Source: Oscillospiraceae bacterium
GTDB taxonomy: Bacteria > Bacillota > Clostridia > Oscillospirales > CAG-272
Direction of reading: 5' to 3'
Length of the DNA stretch: 6,209 nucleotides
Assembly (NCBI GenBank): GCA_009788105.1
Contig: WQSD01000087.1
Span: 1 to 6,209 of the forward strand
Position numbers and translations under genes: made by a program. Shown here one piece after another: positions 5,346 to 6,209 of the stretch (position 1 is the stretch's first letter; the number at the start of each line of letters is the position of its first letter). The notes under the pieces were generated by a model. That model did no database searches, was not told where the DNA came from, and was given only the letters and a program-made list of their open reading frames with translations.

Positions 5346-6209
5346 ATGAGCAAAAAAATAGTATTAGCATATTCAGGAGGGTTAGACACAACAGTGATAA
5401 TCCCTTGGCTAAAAGAAAATTATGAAGGCTGTGAAATCATTGCCTGTTGTGTTGATGTTGGGCAATGTGGCGACTACAAAGAGCTTGAGGACAAGGCAAT
5501 TGCCATTGGTGCTGACAAAGTAATGGTGATAAACGCCCGTGAGGAGTTTGTCACCGACTATCTGTACCCTATGGTTAAGGCAAACGCCGTTTATGAGGGC
5601 AAGTATCTTCTTGGCACTTCTGTGGCGCGCCCCCTTATTGCAAAGAAGTTTGTGGACATTGCCCTTGCCGAGGGAGCGGACGCCATTTGCCATGGCGCAA
5701 CCGGGAAAGGGAACGACCAAATACGGTTTGAACTGACCATCAAGGCCTTTGCACCATGGCTGAATATTATCGCCCCATGGCGTATTTGGGATATAAAATC
5801 CCGCGAAGATGCAATGGAATTTTTGGCACAGCGTGGGCTTCCTGTACCAATGAAAAAGGAAGAGAGCTACAGCCGTGACGAGAATCTTTGGCATTTAAGC
5901 CACGAAGGATTGGAGCTTGAAGACCCGACACAAGAGCCGAACTACAGAAAGCTGTTGCAACTTTCTGTCCCCCCGGAGGACGCCCCCGACACGCCAGAAT
6001 ATGTAGAAATTCAGTTTGAGCAGGGCATTCCTGTGTTACTGAACGGAAAGTCGCTTTCCCCTGCCCAGCTGATAAGTGAGCTTAACAAAATCGGCGGCAG
6101 AAATGGTGTTGGCATTGCGGACATTGTGGAAAATCGGGTGGTGGGTATGAAATCTCGCGGAGTGTACGAAACCCCCGGCGGCACGGTACTGTACGCCGCT
6201 CACCGTGAG
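5346..6209 (+). CDS. argG: Argininosuccinate synthase (partial, 3' end beyond window)
   Basis: Joins citrulline and aspartate with ATP to form argininosuccinate, the penultimate step of arginine synthesis, in the cytoplasm. The first 288 residues are present and the frame is open at the right edge; the family is about 400 residues, so roughly 110 are missing. The N-terminus has the PP-loop ATP pyrophosphatase motif AYSGGLDTT (8-16). Further markers are the Gly-rich block HGATGKGNDQIRFE, the citrulline/aspartate-site region LLGTSVARPLIAKK, and SRDENLWHLSHEGLELEDP. The start is ATG 5346, with AGGAG at 5333-5337 and an 8-nt spacer; the site begins right after the gatC stop codon. As the last visible gene of the string starting with hisH it is probably co-transcribed. 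argH could follow but is outside the window. Confidence 0.96.
   Translation, partial: MSKKIVLAYSGGLDTTVIIPWLKENYEGCEIIACCVDVGQCGDYKELEDKAIAIGADKVMVINAREEFVTDYLYPMVKANAVYEGKYLLGTSVARPLIAKKFVDIALAEGADAICHGATGKGNDQIRFELTIKAFAPWLNIIAPWRIWDIKSREDAMEFLAQRGLPVPMKKEESYSRDENLWHLSHEGLELEDPTQEPNYRKLLQLSVPPEDAPDTPEYVEIQFEQGIPVLLNGKSLSPAQLISELNKIGGRNGVGIADIVENRVVGMKSRGVYETPGGTVLYAAHRE

Overview
The window looks like a chromosomal piece of a Gram-positive, probably clostridial (Bacillota) bacterium. The reasons are strong purine-rich Shine-Dalgarno sites a few bases before the start codons, tightly packed and overlapping genes, a DapL-type lysine/peptidoglycan branch, a GatCAB subunit, and GC-rich palindromic intergenic repeats of a kind I associate with gut clostridia. 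The organism is an inference; there is no rRNA or other taxonomic marker here.

Layout, all genes on the + strand. Positions 1-368 are non-coding: a patchwork of palindromic repeats, including a 153-bp element with perfect 13-bp inverted ends, then an almost pure C/A leader. pyrG (CTP synthase, complete) is at 369-1955. Positions 1956-2481 are a second gene-free stretch made of hairpins and further copies, in both orientations, of the repeat seen before pyrG. From 2482 to the right edge runs a compact gene string: hisH (2482-3087), hisF-like (3069-3872), dapL (3862-5040), gatC (5048-5332) and argG (5346 to beyond the window end). These genes overlap by 19 and 11 nt or are separated by 7 and 13 nt, so they very probably form one transcription unit. 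No convincing promoter or U-tailed terminator was found.

Every enzyme here moves nitrogen. PyrG and HisH are class I glutamine amidotransferases, HisF receives ammonia from HisH, DapL is an aminotransferase, GatC belongs to the tRNA amidotransferase, and ArgG condenses aspartate with citrulline. The products lead to CTP, the histidine/AICAR branch, diaminopimelate, Gln/Asn-tRNA and arginine.

The most unusual point is the HisH/HisF pair. HisH keeps its glutaminase triad and HisF keeps Asp11 and the four ammonia-gate residues. However, HisF has Gln at position 130, where the second catalytic Asp of the cyclase is expected, plus Asp for Asn103, Asn for Thr171 (Thermotoga numbering) and a rewritten first loop. 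The pair also sits away from other his genes. It may be a divergent IGP synthase or an ammonia-channelling complex with a different acceptor; the sequence alone cannot decide.
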